Shown: positions 4,989-5,916 of the stretch, piece after piece
Layout: the number at the start of each line of letters is the position of its first letter
Numbering within the stretch: position 1 is the first letter of the stretch
From: Victivallales bacterium
GTDB taxonomy: Bacteria > Verrucomicrobiota > Lentisphaeria > Oligosphaerales > Oligosphaeraceae
Reading direction: 5' to 3'
Length of the DNA stretch: 5,916 bases
Assembly (NCBI GenBank): GCA_900771165.1
Contig: CAAGMX010000221.1
Span: 1-5,916 of the forward strand
Position numbers and translations under genes: made by a program
The notes under the pieces: model-generated
The model's input: only the letters and a program-made list of their open reading frames with translations
Told to the model about the DNA's origin: nothing
Databases searched by the model: none

Positions 4989-5916
4989 TCACTCCTCCCC
5001 GGGGAAACGCTCCCCTTCACCGTTTTGCCGCAGACTCCGAATCTCCTCGGCACACTGAAGCAGGCTCTTGCGACGGCCCCGCCCGCTCTGCCCCAGCAGA
5101 GCCTGCTGGGCCTGGACCAAACTTCCCTTCGCCTTCTCCAGACTCTGCCCCACCTCCGCAAAATACTCCTGGAAATTCCTGACACTTTCCAGCAGCTGCT
5201 CTGTGGAGGCGTGGATCTGGCGGATGTTCTTCTCCAGGCGAAGGCTCCCCCACGCCAGGCCGATCACCCGCAGACAGACCATCAGATTCAGGGGCCCCGT
5301 CAACAGCACCTTCCGGGCGGAGGCGTATTCCAGAAGTTCCGGCTGTTCCGTCAGGGCGGCCTGAAGCATGGATTCCAGAGGCACGAACATGACCACGCAA
5401 TCCACCACGGGGCACTCCTGGCTTTGGCGCAGATGGGCGGCGTAGTCCTTGCGGGCCAGGTCGTCGATGTGGCTGCGCATGGCCTTCAGGAACTCCTTCC
5501 GGGCGGTCTCCCGGGCGGCTTCGCCCTCCGCCTCCCGCCACCGGATATAGGCCGAGGCATTGCATTTGCTGTCCACCAGCAGACGGGCGCCGCCGTCCGG
5601 CAGCACCACCATGCAGTCGGGAATCCGGCGGCTTCCCTCCTCATCCAAGGCCAGCTTTCCCTGGCTGTCCCGCAGCGCCCGCTGCAGGAAGAACTGGACA
5701 TTCTCCTGGAGTTCGGAGGAGCGGAGAAGCGAGCTGAGGACCTGCTCCCCGAAGAGCCCCTGGGATTTGGTTCCCTGGGCCAGAATGGTGGTCAGGCGGC
5801 GCGCCTCTCCCCCGATGCTGGCCGTCTGGCGCACCAGCTCCTCCATCCGCCCCTGCAGGGCGGAACGCTCCGCCACATTTCCCCGCTGATACCCCCGCAA
5901 TTCCTGGACAAGCCCC
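4989..5916 (-). CDS. rmuC: RmuC family DNA recombination protein, 5' end missing
   Basis: The visible 308 residues cover the RmuC core. The family is tied to limiting recombination at inverted or short repeats and has a PD-(D/E)xK nuclease-like fold. Counting from the in-frame TTG at 5900, GTKSQGLFGEQVLSSLL (43-59) matches the conserved post-coiled-coil GxxGE block. IPDCMVVLPDGG (93-104) and LLVDSKCNASAY (107-118) supply the candidate D95 and D110-x-K112 active site. VDCVVMFVPLESMLQAAL (166-183) and LLTGPLNLMVCLRVIGLAW (199-217) are further family hallmarks. A helical coiled-coil tail (about 228-268) and a basic patch GRGRRK follow. The frame stays open to the window edge with Gly-Leu-Val-Gln-Glu before the TTG. 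The TTG is therefore not the true start; the usual N-terminal membrane helix and most of the coiled coil lie outside. E. coli RmuC is about 475 residues. The stop at 4989-4991 abuts the glycosidase start, implying one operon with an unrelated function. Confidence 0.9.
   Translation of the reverse strand, partial: GLVQELRGYQRGNVAERSALQGRMEELVRQTASIGGEARRLTTILAQGTKSQGLFGEQVLSSLLRSSELQENVQFFLQRALRDSQGKLALDEEGSRRIPDCMVVLPDGGARLLVDSKCNASAYIRWREAEGEAARETARKEFLKAMRSHIDDLARKDYAAHLRQSQECPVVDCVVMFVPLESMLQAALTEQPELLEYASARKVLLTGPLNLMVCLRVIGLAWGSLRLEKNIRQIHASTEQLLESVRNFQEYFAEVGQSLEKAKGSLVQAQQALLGQSGRGRRKSLLQCAEEIRSLRQNGEGERFPGEE
4992..5000 (-). promoter_or_regulatory. Strong Shine-Dalgarno inside the rmuC 3' end
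   Basis: The minus strand reads GGGGAGGAG (5000 to 4992), then TGATC, then ATG at 4986. The 5-nt spacing is optimal. The site overlaps the final Gly-Glu-Glu codons of rmuC, and the rmuC TGA (4991 to 4989) lies between it and the ATG. Ribosomes ending rmuC would thus release on top of the glycosidase start, the usual layout for translational coupling. Confidence 0.85.

Noticed and set aside
4987..4992. GTG at 4992 as start of the glycosidase
   Set aside because: It falls within the ribosome binding site and leaves no spacing; the ATG at 4986 is optimally placed 5 nt from GGGGAGGAG.
1918..5058. Plus-strand open frame of 1,046 codons opposite the glycosidase
   Set aside because: It is in exact codon register with the glycosidase and exists because that gene lacks TTA, CTA and TCA. 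Its Gly/His/Pro/Gln-rich translation shows no recognisable domain, while the minus-strand protein has a signal peptide, ribosome binding site and family motifs.
5898..5900. TTG at 5900 as the real rmuC start
   Set aside because: The frame stays open to the window edge, no ribosome binding site precedes the TTG, and the RmuC N-terminal membrane helix and coiled coil are missing, so the gene begins outside the window.
1..5916. CRISPR array, tRNA or rRNA genes
   Set aside because: No regularly spaced repeats beyond the two-copy 15-mer, no cloverleaf-like segment and no rRNA-like stretch were seen on either strand.

Overview
The window is GC-rich DNA carrying three genes, all on the minus strand, so transcription runs from right to left. 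From upstream to downstream they are the C-terminal two thirds of an RmuC-type DNA recombination/nuclease-fold protein (4989-5916, cut by the window edge), a large exported multidomain glycoside hydrolase of the GH42/beta-galactosidase-like type (1846-4986), and a cytoplasmic alpha-helical protein resembling six-hairpin glycosidases (225-1472). The exported GH42-like enzyme with an N-terminal beta-sandwich and a glutamine-amidotransferase-like domain is a type I associate with Lentisphaerota, Planctomycetota and Verrucomicrobiota. A Victivallales-like source is my best guess, but it rests on remembered family resemblance and not on a search.

Right part (1846-5916): the rmuC stop codon lies 2 nt before the ATG of the glycosidase, and a strong Shine-Dalgarno sequence is embedded in the last rmuC codons. 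The two are therefore cotranscribed and probably translationally coupled. Any promoter for this pair lies outside the window.

Middle gap (1473-1845): about 370 nt without a convincing gene. It holds several secondary-structure signals: an overlapping inverted-repeat pair with pseudoknot topology just after the glycosidase stop, a G-quadruplex motif that shares its G10 tract with a competing C9:G10 hairpin, a 12-bp perfect palindrome beside 20-bp-phased direct repeats, and a short G:C hairpin before the third gene. This is where a separate promoter or leader for the third gene would be expected.

Left part (1-224): noncoding tail of the third gene, with a bulged hairpin that resembles the one downstream of the glycosidase, a perfect 15-bp tandem duplication, and an intrinsic terminator oriented for the minus strand.

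The two glycosidase-like proteins plausibly act in one glycan-use pathway (one exported, one cytosolic), but no substrate can be read from the sequence. A window-wide peculiarity is the complete absence of TTA, CTA and TCA codons in about 1,770 codons. This leaves the strand opposite each gene open in the codon-aligned frame and produces huge false antisense reading frames. I see no CRISPR array, tRNA, rRNA or intact mobile element.
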